DNA of 64,000 nt from Pristimantibacillus sp052113225 (GCF_052113225.1 NZ_JBFRCT010000008.1:1-64000), one strand, 5' to 3'; shown: positions 16,555 through 24,881, counted from the stretch's first letter. Translations and numbers: made by a program. Notes: generated by a model not told the origin, from the sequence alone.

Positions 16555-17208
16555 GTGAATAATTCGCAGAATGATAAGTTCAAGATATCGCAAATGTACG
16601 ATGGTATTGCTGAAATATACGAAAAACATACGACACCTCTAACCCATTTTCAAGCTTCCGTAAAGGATTTTCTAGAAGAGAACGTACGTGCTGGACATCG
16701 TTTACTTGATATTGGGTGCGGTCCTGGACATTTGACGAACGCAATGCCACTTGAAGTGGAGGTCGTCGGTCTTGATTTATCGACTTCTATGGTTGAAATC
16801 GCACGACTTAAACGCCCTTCTGGTACATATTTAGTACACGACTTCCACAGGACATTGCCTGTTGAACTCGGGAAGTTTAATACGATACTAGCTAACGGTT
16901 GCTTCGATTTTTGCGAGGATCTGATGCAAGTCATCGGTAATGTGTCAGCAGCTCTTGAACGGGGAGGCCGTTTTTACTTCACTGTAAACGAACGCCGCGC
17001 TGAATTGCCATTTCATGATGCGCCTTGGATTGACGCAACTGGTGGATTGACTGATACACGGATATTTTTCTGGACTTTTTCCGAAACGGTTGCTGCAATT
17101 GAGCAGTTTGGCCTCCGACCTTTAACTTATCGGCACGCGCCTGGTTGGGAGAACGAGGCTTTAGAGACAACGATCTATTACGGCTACTGGGTGGTGGAAC
17201 GTCTCTAG
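16555..17208 (+). CDS. class I SAM-dependent methyltransferase
   Basis: A 217-residue soluble methyltransferase. The SAM-binding motif I, LLDIGCGPGHLT, spans residues 50-61, with an acidic motif II residue in VVGLDLS and the motif IV region TILANGCFDF. It is a single-domain enzyme with no substrate clue. GTG at 16555 is preferred: GGAGGTG lies 10 bases upstream, and an earlier in-frame GTG at 16534 precedes that site. A hairpin (17235-17261) and E11 follow. Confidence 0.82.
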   Translation: MNNSQNDKFKISQMYDGIAEIYEKHTTPLTHFQASVKDFLEENVRAGHRLLDIGCGPGHLTNAMPLEVEVVGLDLSTSMVEIARLKRPSGTYLVHDFHRTLPVELGKFNTILANGCFDFCEDLMQVIGNVSAALERGGRFYFTVNERRAELPFHDAPWIDATGGLTDTRIFFWTFSETVAAIEQFGLRPLTYRHAPGWENEALETTIYYGYWVVERL

Positions 17209-17234
17209 CGTTTCTGATGTACAAAAAGCGATAG

Positions 17235-17261
17235 CAGGCTGCCAACATAAACGGCAGCCTG
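17235..17261 (+). terminator. terminator-like hairpin
   Basis: CAGGCTGCC-aacataaac-GGCAGCCTG, 27 bp after the methyltransferase stop and just before E11. The T-tract is only two residues. Confidence 0.5.
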
Positions 17262-17266
17262 TTCAA

Positions 17267-17355
17267 CTAACGGGAAACTATAGTTGAATAACCAAACGTA
17301 ACAAAGCTGCCGGTACACGATCGGCAGCTTTGTTACGTTTATGGGCAGATTAACG
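17267..17355 (+). repeat. array element E11 (complete, second hairpin family)
   Basis: The left arm is CTAACGGGAAACTATAG-TTGAATAACC. The 19-bp stem is AAACGTAACAAAGCTGCCG paired with CGGCAGCTTTGTTACGTTT. The right arm is ATGGGCAGATTAACGC. It has the same family hairpin core as E3 (GCCGGTACACGATCGGC). Confidence 0.78.
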
Positions 17356-17466
17356 CAACAAACTCTATAGATATTCGTCTAAATACTGGAAGTATTAATT
17401 GGGATTCATTTAGTTCTTTATAAAATGCACCAATGGAATCCACTAAAGGAGTGTATTAAAATTACC

Positions 17467-17736
17467 GTGAGTATAAGTTTCATTTTTTTAACTGTCCTAA
17501 TTGTCTTACTAATAGTATTTTTGGTGAATTGGTTTGCATTATGGTTCAAACCACTCAATATCGTTTTGTAAGGTATTCAGTTAAATATCACTGGTGTATT
17601 TTTGTTACTTTTGTGGCTAGTATTAAATCACAAACTCGAAGAGCAGCATTACAATGTACTAGTATACCTTGCTATAGCATTCGGTGTTTTAGGGATTTTA
17701 TTAAGCTGCTCTTTTGCATTGAGAAGGCATGAATAA
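17467..17736 (+). pseudogene. small membrane protein gene with in-frame stop
   Basis: A single frame runs from GTG 17467 to TAA 17736 and is broken only by TAA at 17569-17571. Before the stop are 34 residues with one membrane segment; after it 54 residues with two more, ending CSFALRRHE. Composition is continuous across the stop, so this is a nonsense-mutated small membrane protein, or a sequencing error. AAGGAG lies 15 bases upstream. Confidence 0.55.
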
Positions 17737-17792
17737 ATCCGAATGCGAGGTTTACAGCAGGGTTTCGGGATAATCCTTAATGAGGTGATAAA

Positions 17793-18344
17793 ATGAATAG
17801 GAAATTCATCTTCGTACTACTCGGAGTAATTATAATTGCATCTCTTGGATTTAATGTATATCAACATAAGGAAATACGAAGTGAAAACAATGAAAGAGAA
17901 GAAACATCCAAATATTTCATGAGAGAGCATGAAGTAATATTTTCAAATGCACTTGCATCAATAAAAGATGATAAAGCAGACCGCACCAATACAGATATAC
18001 TTAATACGCTTATTGAAGAAGTTAGCAAAGCACAAATGGATTTTTTGGCTGCAAGGTATGTCCAGGAATCTGAGAATGGTGGTCAATTCGAAGTGAATAA
18101 TCTTGTAGTAAATGGATATTTAAATCAATTTAAGGCTTACCGTAGGCAACTTAAAAATGAGACCATCTCTAAACAAAATGGTGAAGTTAATGAGCAAATA
18201 AATGACTTGCAATACATTGCACAGTGGTTGGATAAGAAGTATCAGAACAAAGATTTTGATGTTTATTCGGACCAAGAATTCTATAACGAAGTTTTTCCTC
18301 AATTGAAAAGTAGTGTTAAAGATTATTATTTTAAAGGTTATTAG
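17793..18344 (+). CDS. membrane-anchored hypothetical protein (paralogue of 21656-22247)
   Basis: A 183-residue protein with one N-terminal membrane segment (5-22) and a long helical extracytoplasmic or cytoplasmic domain rich in Glu, Lys and Asn. No family is recognised. AGGTG lies 6 bases before the ATG. The broken gene at 21656-22247 encodes a clear paralogue: both share GFNVYQH/GINVY, SNAL, NGYLNQFKAYR/NDYLNELRSYR and the ending DVYSDQEFYNEV/EVYTDEDFYRDV. Two diverged copies in one array suggest separate acquisition rather than recent duplication. Confidence 0.65.
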   Translation: MNRKFIFVLLGVIIIASLGFNVYQHKEIRSENNEREETSKYFMREHEVIFSNALASIKDDKADRTNTDILNTLIEEVSKAQMDFLAARYVQESENGGQFEVNNLVVNGYLNQFKAYRRQLKNETISKQNGEVNEQINDLQYIAQWLDKKYQNKDFDVYSDQEFYNEVFPQLKSSVKDYYFKGY

Positions 18345-18399
18345 TAAGGACTTAAACTAAACATTCCTGTAGAGCTTAAGAAATGAGCTTTGAAAAAAA

Positions 18400-18551
18400 G
18401 GGAGCGCCTCGTTATGATGGGTTTGTCGACAACACATCAAGGAGGCGCTCTTATTATGAAGTTTAAGCAAACAGATGCACAAAATCAACGGATTGAACAG
18501 ATTACCACCTCACATCTTGTCATCGGGATCGACATCGCTCTGACTAATTAA
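18400..18551 (+). mobile_element. IS110-family remnant (5' end)
   Basis: A GC-rich end with GAGCGCCTC and AAGGAGGCGCTC is followed by an ATG at 18456 and 31 codons reading ...TTSHLVIGIDIA, the N-terminal catalytic strand of IS110 DEDD transposases. The frame then runs into the E12 left arm. The rest of the transposase is gone. A related remnant lies at 29735-30022 on the other strand. Confidence 0.7.
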
Positions 18552-18640
18552 ACTATCTGGGAACGATAGCTCCATATACACCTACGACGAAGCTGCCGGC
18601 ATTATCGGCAGCTTCGTCGCGTTAACGGGAAGGTTAGTTG
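18551..18640 (+). repeat. array element E12 (second hairpin family)
   Basis: The left arm AACTATCTGGGAACGATAG is followed by the stem ACGACGAAGCTGCCG paired with CGGCAGCTTCGTCG and the right arm AACGGGAAGGTTAGTTG. Its left edge abuts the IS110 remnant. Confidence 0.68.
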
Positions 18641-18733
18641 AATGATTTCGCGAATAACTTAAGTCATGACGAATTTACGAAGTTCGCAAAATGACGTTAG
18701 CCAAAAGAAGTTCTTAGTTTAGGAGGAGTCTAT

Positions 18734-19507
18734 ATGATATTAGAAAAAGTTATAAATAGAATTGTAATACAAAGTGAATATAAGGATTTTGTTGATAAGT
18801 ATATAGATAATATACTTACCGAATTTAAAAGTAAGATTCATAGCATTTATATGTGTGGCACGATTCCAAAAGGAACTGCTAAACCTTTTAAGTCAGATGC
18901 GGACTTTACTATTGTATGTGTAAATCCCAAAGATATTGATTACGAAAGATTGTCAAATATTAAAGACAGGCTTTTGGAAGAATATCCAGTAGTAACTAAG
19001 ATTGATACAATAATTTGCTCGATTGACGATGTATTAAGTAAACCAAATGAGTGGGGTTTTTGGGTAAAGATAATTTGTGTTTGCATATATGGTCATGACG
19101 TTGGTGAAAAAGTACCACCGATAATTATTTCTCCAGAGTTCATTTTAGACTTAAATACAGAGACCAAGAAGGAAGTAGGTCGTGTACATAGAGGTTTAAT
19201 TTCTAATGCTAGTGATAACACATTGAAAACTAGACATATTAAAGGTTACTCTAAGAGATTAATTCGTGCATTATACTCTTTGGTTTTAGAAGATACTGGT
19301 GTATGGCAAGATGACATTATTAAGATGAAGGATGCCATATTAAACTATTGTGAGATTGACTCCGCTTTAGTTGATTATCTGTATGCTTGTTACTTGGATA
19401 GTAATAATGTACTTGTTGAAGAGTTTCTGGGAATTGCAGATGAAGTATATAGCTATTTTGAGAACGCCTTAAATGCAATGGCTGATTCCAGAACTTCCTT
19501 CGACTAA
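18734..19507 (+). CDS. nucleotidyltransferase-fold protein
   Basis: A 257-residue protein. Residues 41-60 read CGTIPKGTAKPFKSDADFTI, the G-T...SD-x-D signature of pol-beta-type nucleotidyltransferases, with D55 and D57 as metal ligands. A third acidic strand follows near TKIDTII, and the C-terminal half is helical. Overall it resembles aminoglycoside adenylyltransferase-type or other small-molecule nucleotidyltransferases; the substrate is unknown. AGGAGGAG precedes the ATG. Its stop codon lies within the CTAAC of E13. Confidence 0.7.
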   Translation: MILEKVINRIVIQSEYKDFVDKYIDNILTEFKSKIHSIYMCGTIPKGTAKPFKSDADFTIVCVNPKDIDYERLSNIKDRLLEEYPVVTKIDTIICSIDDVLSKPNEWGFWVKIICVCIYGHDVGEKVPPIIISPEFILDLNTETKKEVGRVHRGLISNASDNTLKTRHIKGYSKRLIRALYSLVLEDTGVWQDDIIKMKDAILNYCEIDSALVDYLYACYLDSNNVLVEEFLGIADEVYSYFENALNAMADSRTSFD

Positions 19508-19697
19508 CACCATATTGACGCTCCGGGTCACTCAGAGAAGCGAGTGACCACATCCAGTCCCCTAAGCCCGTCGGGACGTCACTGCATTAGGTGTTCGGCA
19601 AGCTCACAACTATAAGCAGCGACTTGAGAACAACAAAATGGCAGCTGATCTAGATGATCAGTTGCCATTTTTGATGAAGAAAAGGGAGTTTAGTCTA
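19504..19697 (+). repeat. array element E13 (split by a structured insert)
   Basis: The left arm GACTAACACC overlaps the preceding stop codon. About 120 bp of other sequence follows with its own nested dyads (AACACC/GGTGTT, TGACG/CGTCA, GGTCACT/AGTGACC). Then come a stem AAATGGCA-CTGATC/GATCAG-TGCCATTT (19640-19671) and a right arm AAAGGGAGTTTAG. The middle part is either an insertion or a second, unrelated palindromic site. Confidence 0.55.
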
Positions 19698-19780
19698 AAT
19701 ACTTGCAGTTAATCGGATGAATTTGATAATGTATAAATATGCAGTGATATATTTATTTATACAATTTAGGGGGTAAGTAT

Positions 19781-20632
19781 GTGCACTTAGTGGATATTAG
19801 AGGATTGACGTATAAGCAAATCACTGAAATTTTTATGCTAACCGACAAACTAAGAATGCAAAATGATACATATTCGAGTTCTTTAGCTGGAAAAACCTTT
19901 GTTCTATTCTTTCCTGAATCGAGTCTAAGAACAAGAATTACTTATGAGAAAGGTATAAAAGAATTAGGAGGAGAGTGTGTATTATTTCCTCCTGAAACCC
20001 TAGACAAGAGGGAAAAGTTAAGTGATGTCATTAATTACTTGGATAATTGGGTGGATGGAGTCATTGTAAGGCATCCTGATTTTTCGAAAATCCAAGAATT
20101 ATCTAGCCAATCATCGATACCCATTATAAATGCAATGACATCCGACAACCATTCTTGTGAGATTTTGTCTGACTTATATTCAATAAGCAGGCTAAGAGAG
20201 GACTATATGGAACTTGTATATACTTTTGTAGGACCAGCGGGTAATATTTGCAAATCGTGGGCAGATGTTGCAGCTGTAATGAATCTAAATTTTCATCACG
20301 TTTGCACAAAAAGTCATGATTTGGGCATAGGTTCCCCACACTACAACTTCCATATTGAACTTGAAAATATTTTAATGAGAAGCGATATTATATTAACCGA
20401 TTCTCTACCTAAGGAATTGATTACCATTGAGTACATCAATAAGTACCAAATTACTTTAGATAGAATGAAATTAACAAAGAATAATGCAATTCTGAATCCG
20501 TGTCCTCCGTTTTTCAGAGGAGAAGAGATAAGTGAAGATGCAATATCTTCTGATTATTTTGTTGGTTATTCATTTAAGAGGGATTTACTATATGTTCAAC
20601 AAGCTATTGTACTATATAGTTTGTTGAACTAA
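19781..20632 (+). CDS. aspartate/ornithine carbamoyltransferase-family protein
   Basis: A 283-residue cytosolic protein of the transcarbamylase family, somewhat shorter than catalytic OTCases (about 310-335). The carbamoyl-phosphate loop S47-S-L-R50-T-R52 is intact. The HPxQ region appears as NHSCEILSDL, with Pro and Gln replaced. A C-terminal NPCPPFFRGEEI stands where OTCases have HCLP and ATCases HPLPR. The second-substrate site is therefore atypical, and the acceptor may be neither aspartate nor ornithine. The start is GTG at 19781 with AGGGGG upstream. The stop lies inside the E14 left arm. Confidence 0.75.
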   Translation: MHLVDIRGLTYKQITEIFMLTDKLRMQNDTYSSSLAGKTFVLFFPESSLRTRITYEKGIKELGGECVLFPPETLDKREKLSDVINYLDNWVDGVIVRHPDFSKIQELSSQSSIPIINAMTSDNHSCEILSDLYSISRLREDYMELVYTFVGPAGNICKSWADVAAVMNLNFHHVCTKSHDLGIGSPHYNFHIELENILMRSDIILTDSLPKELITIEYINKYQITLDRMKLTKNNAILNPCPPFFRGEEISEDAISSDYFVGYSFKRDLLYVQQAIVLYSLLN

Positions 20633-20640
20633 CGTAAGAA
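20629..20640 (+). repeat. array element E14, left arm (5' exon of intron)
   Basis: AACTAACGTAAGAA overlaps the preceding stop. Joined to 21496 it reads CTAACGTAAGAA|CTATAGTTC, a standard left arm, so the intron interrupts the element. Confidence 0.7.
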
Positions 20641-21495
20641 GTACGACAAGTTCTGCTATAAGCGCCGAACAGCGTGAAAGGCAGAAGATTACAAAATAGT
20701 AATCTTAACTTTACAACCGAGGATGGGAATGATGGAGCCATGTTTCTTGAAACCATCCCGCCAATACTCCTGCAGGCGTCGTGGCTGGCAGGTCACGGGG
20801 TATGAAGTACAGGTAGATTCGGCAGAACGAAGGCTGGAGCCATTCTAACAGAAAAGGTATGCCAACGGATATGCCGCGCGGCTGAAAAACTGGATATGGT
20901 GAGAATGTTCCCCGGAAGGAACTGACGAACAACCGAATGTACGGGTCTAAAGTTAGAACATATGGAAACATATGGACCATCAAACGGTGGGGTGAGCGGC
21001 GTAAAGTAAGAATTTCTTCTATGAAATACGCTATACCGAACAATGGCGGCATTAAACTCACAGGCCTAGAGGTAACACCTAAGTCCAGAAGGAAGAGCTA
21101 GGTTGTAAGGGACTTGGAAAACAAGGGACGTTGCAACAAGGGCTGTCACCCGAAACGGTTGCTATAAGGCATTTGCCGAAATGCATTTATCTTTGTGAGG
21201 GTAGGGGCACGATTGATGAAGTTCCTGTAATGGGAATGGAGGAACAGCCCCAAGTCTAACTGAAAAGAATGATCATTCTCCAAGCGTGAATTGCACCGAT
21301 CGGGTATGAACGTGGGGATTTCCACAGTGCAAACTTAACGGATTTTGGATGCGTAAATCCCAAATCTGTAAGTAACGAGGACCTAATGATCTAGTACGTT
21401 CAGTTAGAGGGAGCGCGGAGTGCGGTGAAAGTCGCACGCTCCGTGTGGAGCAGGGGAAAAGCTGGAGATCACATCAAACGCTTACCTATTGCGAC
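20641..21495 (+). mobile_element. ORF-less group II intron inside an array element
   Basis: The 855-nt segment begins GTACGACAAG (class-B-like 5' end) and ends GCGAC (AY end). Domain V at 21411-21446 has the AGC triad, a GCG-GTGAAAGT-CGC hairpin with GAAA loop, and pairing GCGGAG/CTCCGT. Domain VI follows, with an A exactly 8 bases before the 3' end as branch point. No reverse transcriptase/maturase is encoded, so mobility or splicing would need help in trans. The removed exons rejoin as a normal E14 left arm, which fixes both splice sites. Confidence 0.85.
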
Positions 21496-21573
21496 CTATA
21501 GTTCAATCAATAAAAGCTGCAGCAGATCGGTGGATCTGCTGCAGCTTTTTTTAAAGTAAAGGGCAGGTTAGTG
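21496..21573 (+). repeat. array element E14, hairpin and right arm
   Basis: CTATAGTTCAATCAATAAA, then the 14-bp stem AGCTGCAGCAGATC/GATCTGCTGCAGCT, then AAAGTAAAGGGCAGGTTAGTGG. Apart from the intron it is one of the best-preserved elements. Confidence 0.78.
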
Positions 21574-21655
21574 GGAATAACTTGAAAAAAATAGAGGACG
21601 AGATAAAATGAAAAGACATTGATATAAAATAGTAAAGGAGCTGGTGAAAGTATTT

Positions 21656-22247
21656 ATGTCAGCGACAAATAAATCAACATTTTTGGGGAAATTTATTGCA
21701 TATACAATATGTTCAATTCTCATCATCTCACTAGGAATAAATGTATATTAACACAATATGTCTATTTCCGAAAGAAATAATGCTATAAAAATGTCTGAAG
21801 ATTTCATGAGCAATCATGCAGCAACCTTTTCAAATGCTTTATATTCTCCTGAAAATATTGATATTATGGAATACATTAATAATCCAGATAAGTTAAGTGT
21901 AATTATTGAAGGAGTTCAACTTGCCGAATCTTATTATTTGGCAGCTTCGAAATTCAAAACAATGCAACTGAGCGGTAAAAGCACTTTGCTATCGGGATTA
22001 CTTCTCAATGATTATCTAAATGAACTTCGTTCATATCGAACCTATCTTCAAAGTAATTCCAAAGAACCTTACGATATTAAAGAAGTTGCAATTGTTATCA
22101 AAGACCTCCAAACGATTTCAAAATTGGTTAATGGGAAAATATAAAAATAAAGAGTTTGAAGTATATACGGACGAAGATTTTTATAGGGATGTTTACCTGA
22201 AGCTTGAAAGTGATGTGAAGAGTTATCGGTTTGAACAGCAATTCTAA
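21656..22247 (+). pseudogene. broken paralogue of the 17793-18344 gene
   Basis: The frame opens at ATG 21656 (AAAGGAG upstream) with an N-terminal membrane segment. It is stopped by TAA at 21749-21751 exactly where the paralogue has the Gln codon of VYQH. It then continues (SNALYSPENIDIM..., NDYLNELRSYR), and a frameshift near 22120-22140 moves the ending KNKEFEVYTDEDFYRDVYLKL into another frame. Two lesions make it non-functional. It lies between E14 and E15. Confidence 0.75.
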
Positions 22248-22260
22248 GTTAATTCATTAC

Positions 22261-22348
22261 GCTAACTGGAGACTATAGTTCAATCAATAAGGCTGCAGCA
22301 GATCGGAGGATCTGCTGCAGCCTTTGTTGAAGTAACGGGCAGGAGAGT
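22261..22348 (+). repeat. array element E15 (complete)
   Basis: The left arm is GCTAACTGGAGACTATAG, the hairpin is the perfect 14-bp E2-type, and the right arm is TTGAAGTAACGGGCAGGAGAG. It lies 14 bp after the end of the broken paralogue. Confidence 0.78.
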
Positions 22349-22368
22349 TGAAGGGTGAGGGTGAGTCT

Positions 22369-22452
22369 ATGGGTTATATGTTTCAAGATGGGTTTCCAAA
22401 TTATTCAAGAGATGATGTTACTGAAGAAATTAGGTTAATTCCCTTACAATAA
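22369..22452 (+). pseudogene. truncated cassette gene start
   Basis: A 27-codon frame, MGYMFQDGFPNYSRDD..., begins 20 bp after E15 behind a GGGTGAGGGTGAG purine-rich ribosome site. It ends where IS66 sequence begins. It is probably the first part of a cassette gene cut by that insertion. Confidence 0.4.
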
Positions 22453-22594
22453 CGCAGCAATCTACAGCGTGGTCGAAACGGCAAAGGAAAACGGGCTCCA
22501 TCCGTTCCGATATCTCATATACCTGTTCGAGCAATTGCCTCTACTTCTGGATTAGCGGGAACCAAATGCGTTGGAACTGTTCATGCCTTTATAG
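22445..22594 (+). mobile_element. IS66-family transposase remnant
   Basis: One frame reads YNNAAIYSVVETAKENGLHP then FRYLIYLFEQLP, the conserved C-terminal end of IS66 TnpC transposases, and decays into a stop. Only about 50 codons remain, and no inverted ends are recognisable. Confidence 0.75.
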
Positions 22595-23437
22595 ACTCTC
22601 AGAACGAAACTCAGACAATAAATCTTCTAACCGTTCATCAGTTCCAGTGTCTTCGATTGGTGTGAACACCCTCATCAAGAAGTCACCGCTTTCAGAAACT
22701 GTGAAATTATTGTAACGAAATGTCAACAGGCCCGCTTGAGGATGTTGGATTACTTTTTCCCCTTCCGAATTTCCGGTAACATCATGTCTCCCCCACCACT
22801 CCCTGAACTCCTCACTCCTGTCATATAACATGTTAACTAATTCCTTATACCACGAATCATTCATGTATAAGGCATATCGGCTTCTGAAATGAGCTAGCAG
22901 CATGGTGGCAACGTTTTCCCAATTAACAATGCGAGCTTGCTTATCCTTCATCATAAACATGCGCCAAAGGATATTCCTCTCGATCTCTGTCGCTTGTTTA
23001 AAGTCTCCACATACCTTATTCGTTGCTTGGTTCCATGCAGAAACGTTCCAGCGCTTATCGATGACATAGGCAGGGTAGGTCCCCATCCTGTCAAGAATTT
23101 GTTGAATGGCTGGAGAAATGGATTCATCCACTGTTTCGTGTGGAAGTACGGCATGGTTAGCCAACACGAGCAGATGATTGCGTTCGTCGTTGCTAAGTTG
23201 AAGGGTACGTACCAAGCTTTCCAGTACTTGTTCCGATACTTGAATATCACGTCCCTGCTCCAGTGCGGTGTACCACGGTAAGGAAATGCCTGATAGACTT
23301 GCCACTTCTTCCCGCCTTAGACCAGGCGTACGACGGCGTGAGGTCTCAACCGGTAATCCCGCCTCATGCGGAGATAGACGCGAGCGGCGGGTCCGGAGAA
23401 AATCAGCTAGTTCTTTTCGTCTTCTTTCAGAATTCAT
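22589..23437 (-). CDS. MmyB-like XRE-family transcriptional regulator
   Basis: A 282-residue regulator. The N-terminal HTH (about 10-85) carries the family hallmark TSRRRTPGLRREEVA and ISLPWYTALEQGR. The C-terminal MmyB-type ligand-binding domain (about 105-275) contains YVIDKRWNVSAWN, ILWRMF and the ...VIQHPQAGLLTFRYNNF ending, matching MmyB-like regulators. It is transcribed away from the SDR gene at 23628 and in this family usually controls such a divergent reductase. GGAGGTG precedes the ATG. Confidence 0.88.
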   Translation of the reverse strand: MNSERRRKELADFLRTRRSRLSPHEAGLPVETSRRRTPGLRREEVASLSGISLPWYTALEQGRDIQVSEQVLESLVRTLQLSNDERNHLLVLANHAVLPHETVDESISPAIQQILDRMGTYPAYVIDKRWNVSAWNQATNKVCGDFKQATEIERNILWRMFMMKDKQARIVNWENVATMLLAHFRSRYALYMNDSWYKELVNMLYDRSEEFREWWGRHDVTGNSEGEKVIQHPQAGLLTFRYNNFTVSESGDFLMRVFTPIEDTGTDERLEDLLSEFRSESL

Positions 23438-23627
23438 AACAAGGATTCACCTCCATATCCTAATATGTTTTATACCAGTATCCATACGATTAGTATTCGG
23501 AATAGTACTACAAACACAGACCTATTTGTGTGTTTATTAGCTGATTATAATCGAATTGTCGCCTGTAGTGAAGGAGGAGTCGGCAGTGAATTTGTTCAAA
23601 ACCGATCATGAAAACGAGGGAGATTCT

Positions 23628-24377
23628 ATGGTAAAAATAGAACAGAGCGAACGAAGCAGTACATTAAGAGGCAAACGCGTTGTCCTCCTTGGAGGAACGT
23701 CAGGAGTTGGATTTGCAACAGCCGAAGCCGCTGCGCGGGAAGGGGCGTCCGTAGTCGTCGTCTCCAGTCGAAAAGAGAGAGTTGACAATGCGATCTCGCG
23801 TCTGCCCCAAGGTGCGGAAGGGCATGTGGTTGATCTATCGAATGAAGAGAGGGTTCGTGCATTCTTCAGCCAAATTGGAGAATTTGATCATTTGATTTTC
23901 ACGGCTGGCGAGTCCTTGCATATCGAAAATCTCAGCACAATTGACATGGAAACAGCACGTCGATTTTTTAACCTGCGCTACTGGGGGGCGTTTATGGCCG
24001 CTAAATACGGTAGCGAGAACCTCAGAGAGGGCGGGTCAATCATTTTAACTTCTGGCGTTGCCGGAGTTCGGCCGCAGAAGGGTTGGGCGGTCACAGCCAG
24101 CATATGCAGCGCTATTGAGGCACTGACCAGGGCATTGGCTGTCGAACTTAGCCCGCTTCGAGTCAACGCGATAAGCTTCGGGTTAATGCGTACCGAGTTG
24201 TGGAACGACATGCCTGAGGAAAACCGAAACGATATGTACGAGACTTTGGGAAAAACCCTCCCGGTAGGCCGAGTAGGAGAACCGGAAGATGCGGCCGAGG
24301 CCTTTCTATATTTAATGCGCGAGAAATTCTCCACCGGACAGACTATTGTCGTGGATGGCGGTTCTTCGCTGGTATAA
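23628..24377 (+). CDS. SDR-family oxidoreductase lacking the YxxxK motif
   Basis: A 249-residue short-chain dehydrogenase/reductase. The cofactor motif GGTSGVG is at 22-28, and VNAIS...G and the C-terminal QTIVVDGG are typical. Ser142 (TSGVAG) is present, but the catalytic Tyr-x-x-x-Lys position reads T156-A-S-I-C160. An atypical mechanism or loss of reductase activity is therefore likely, although variant SDR groups of this kind exist. The ATG at 23628 follows GAGGGAG; upstream in-frame codons from 23556 are probably leader. It is divergent from, and probably controlled by, the MmyB-like regulator. Confidence 0.85.
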   Translation: MVKIEQSERSSTLRGKRVVLLGGTSGVGFATAEAAAREGASVVVVSSRKERVDNAISRLPQGAEGHVVDLSNEERVRAFFSQIGEFDHLIFTAGESLHIENLSTIDMETARRFFNLRYWGAFMAAKYGSENLREGGSIILTSGVAGVRPQKGWAVTASICSAIEALTRALAVELSPLRVNAISFGLMRTELWNDMPEENRNDMYETLGKTLPVGRVGEPEDAAEAFLYLMREKFSTGQTIVVDGGSSLV

Positions 24378-24379
24378 CC

Positions 24380-24450
24380 GGGACCGTGTGACTAAAAGGA
24401 CCGCTGCGATCGTCCGTTTGCGGCGGTCCGTTTAGTCGCACGGTCCCTAA
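24380..24450 (+). terminator. long terminator hairpin
   Basis: GGACCGTG-GACTAAA-GGACCGC is matched by GCGGTCC-TTTAGTC-CACGGTCC. It is a stem of more than 20 bp directly after the SDR stop. Its loop side is near 24410. Confidence 0.75.
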
Positions 24451-24470
24451 AAAAGGTGTGGGGGATTAAA

Positions 24471-24541
24471 CTAACTGGGAACAATAGTTCAATTAAAAAA
24501 TCTGCAGCGGTTCGGAGGATCTACTGTAGCTATTATTGAAT
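24471..24541 (+). repeat. array element E16 (degenerate)
   Basis: The left arm CTAACTGGGAACAATAG is intact. The hairpin CTGCAGCGGTTC...GATCTACTGTAG has mismatches, and the right arm survives only as TTGAA. Confidence 0.6.
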
Positions 24542-24881
24542 CATTTTCACCGTCAGTAAAGTCACAGCATTTTTCCCGTTGCCCTGATCTATATGACCAT
24601 GATCAAGTAACGGCAAACGGTGATGTTGTGAACGCTCATGGAAAACCGCTCAGCACTCGGAGCGGTTTTTTTATGAGCAGTTTAAGACATAACCTGTATG
24701 ATAAAAAATCACATAATGACGCAAGGTAAAGCAACTTCTTACGGGAAAATACGTACATATAGAGTGTGGTAAAATTTAGGTGTTAAGTATAATCTCGATT
24801 GCTTTAAAATTAATCCTATAATATCAATTCATGGTAATTTAAGGATGGGTAAAAGTTCACTGAATTAATAAGGAGGTATAT
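24542..24881 (+). other. gene-free stretch with one terminator
   Basis: No gene is seen. It contains the hairpin AACCGCTC-agcactc-GGAGCGGTT with a T-run at 24643-24675, perhaps left from a lost gene, followed by about 200 AT-rich bases leading to the lipoprotein gene. Confidence 0.5.
24643..24675 (+). terminator. orphan terminator
   Basis: AAAACCGCTC-agcactc-GGAGCGGTTTTTTT has no intact gene directly upstream. Confidence 0.75.

Noticed and set aside
20711..21061. 116-codon open frame on the minus strand
   Set aside because: It lies antisense within the group II intron, where RNA structure explains the base pattern. It has no ribosome site and no protein-like motif.
5309..24541. array elements as ordinary rho-independent terminators
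   Set aside because: The inner hairpins could stop transcription, but most lack a proper T-run (CCTTTGTTG follows the stem), and terminators do not explain the conserved outer arms of about 25 bp on both sides. A terminator role in addition is not excluded.
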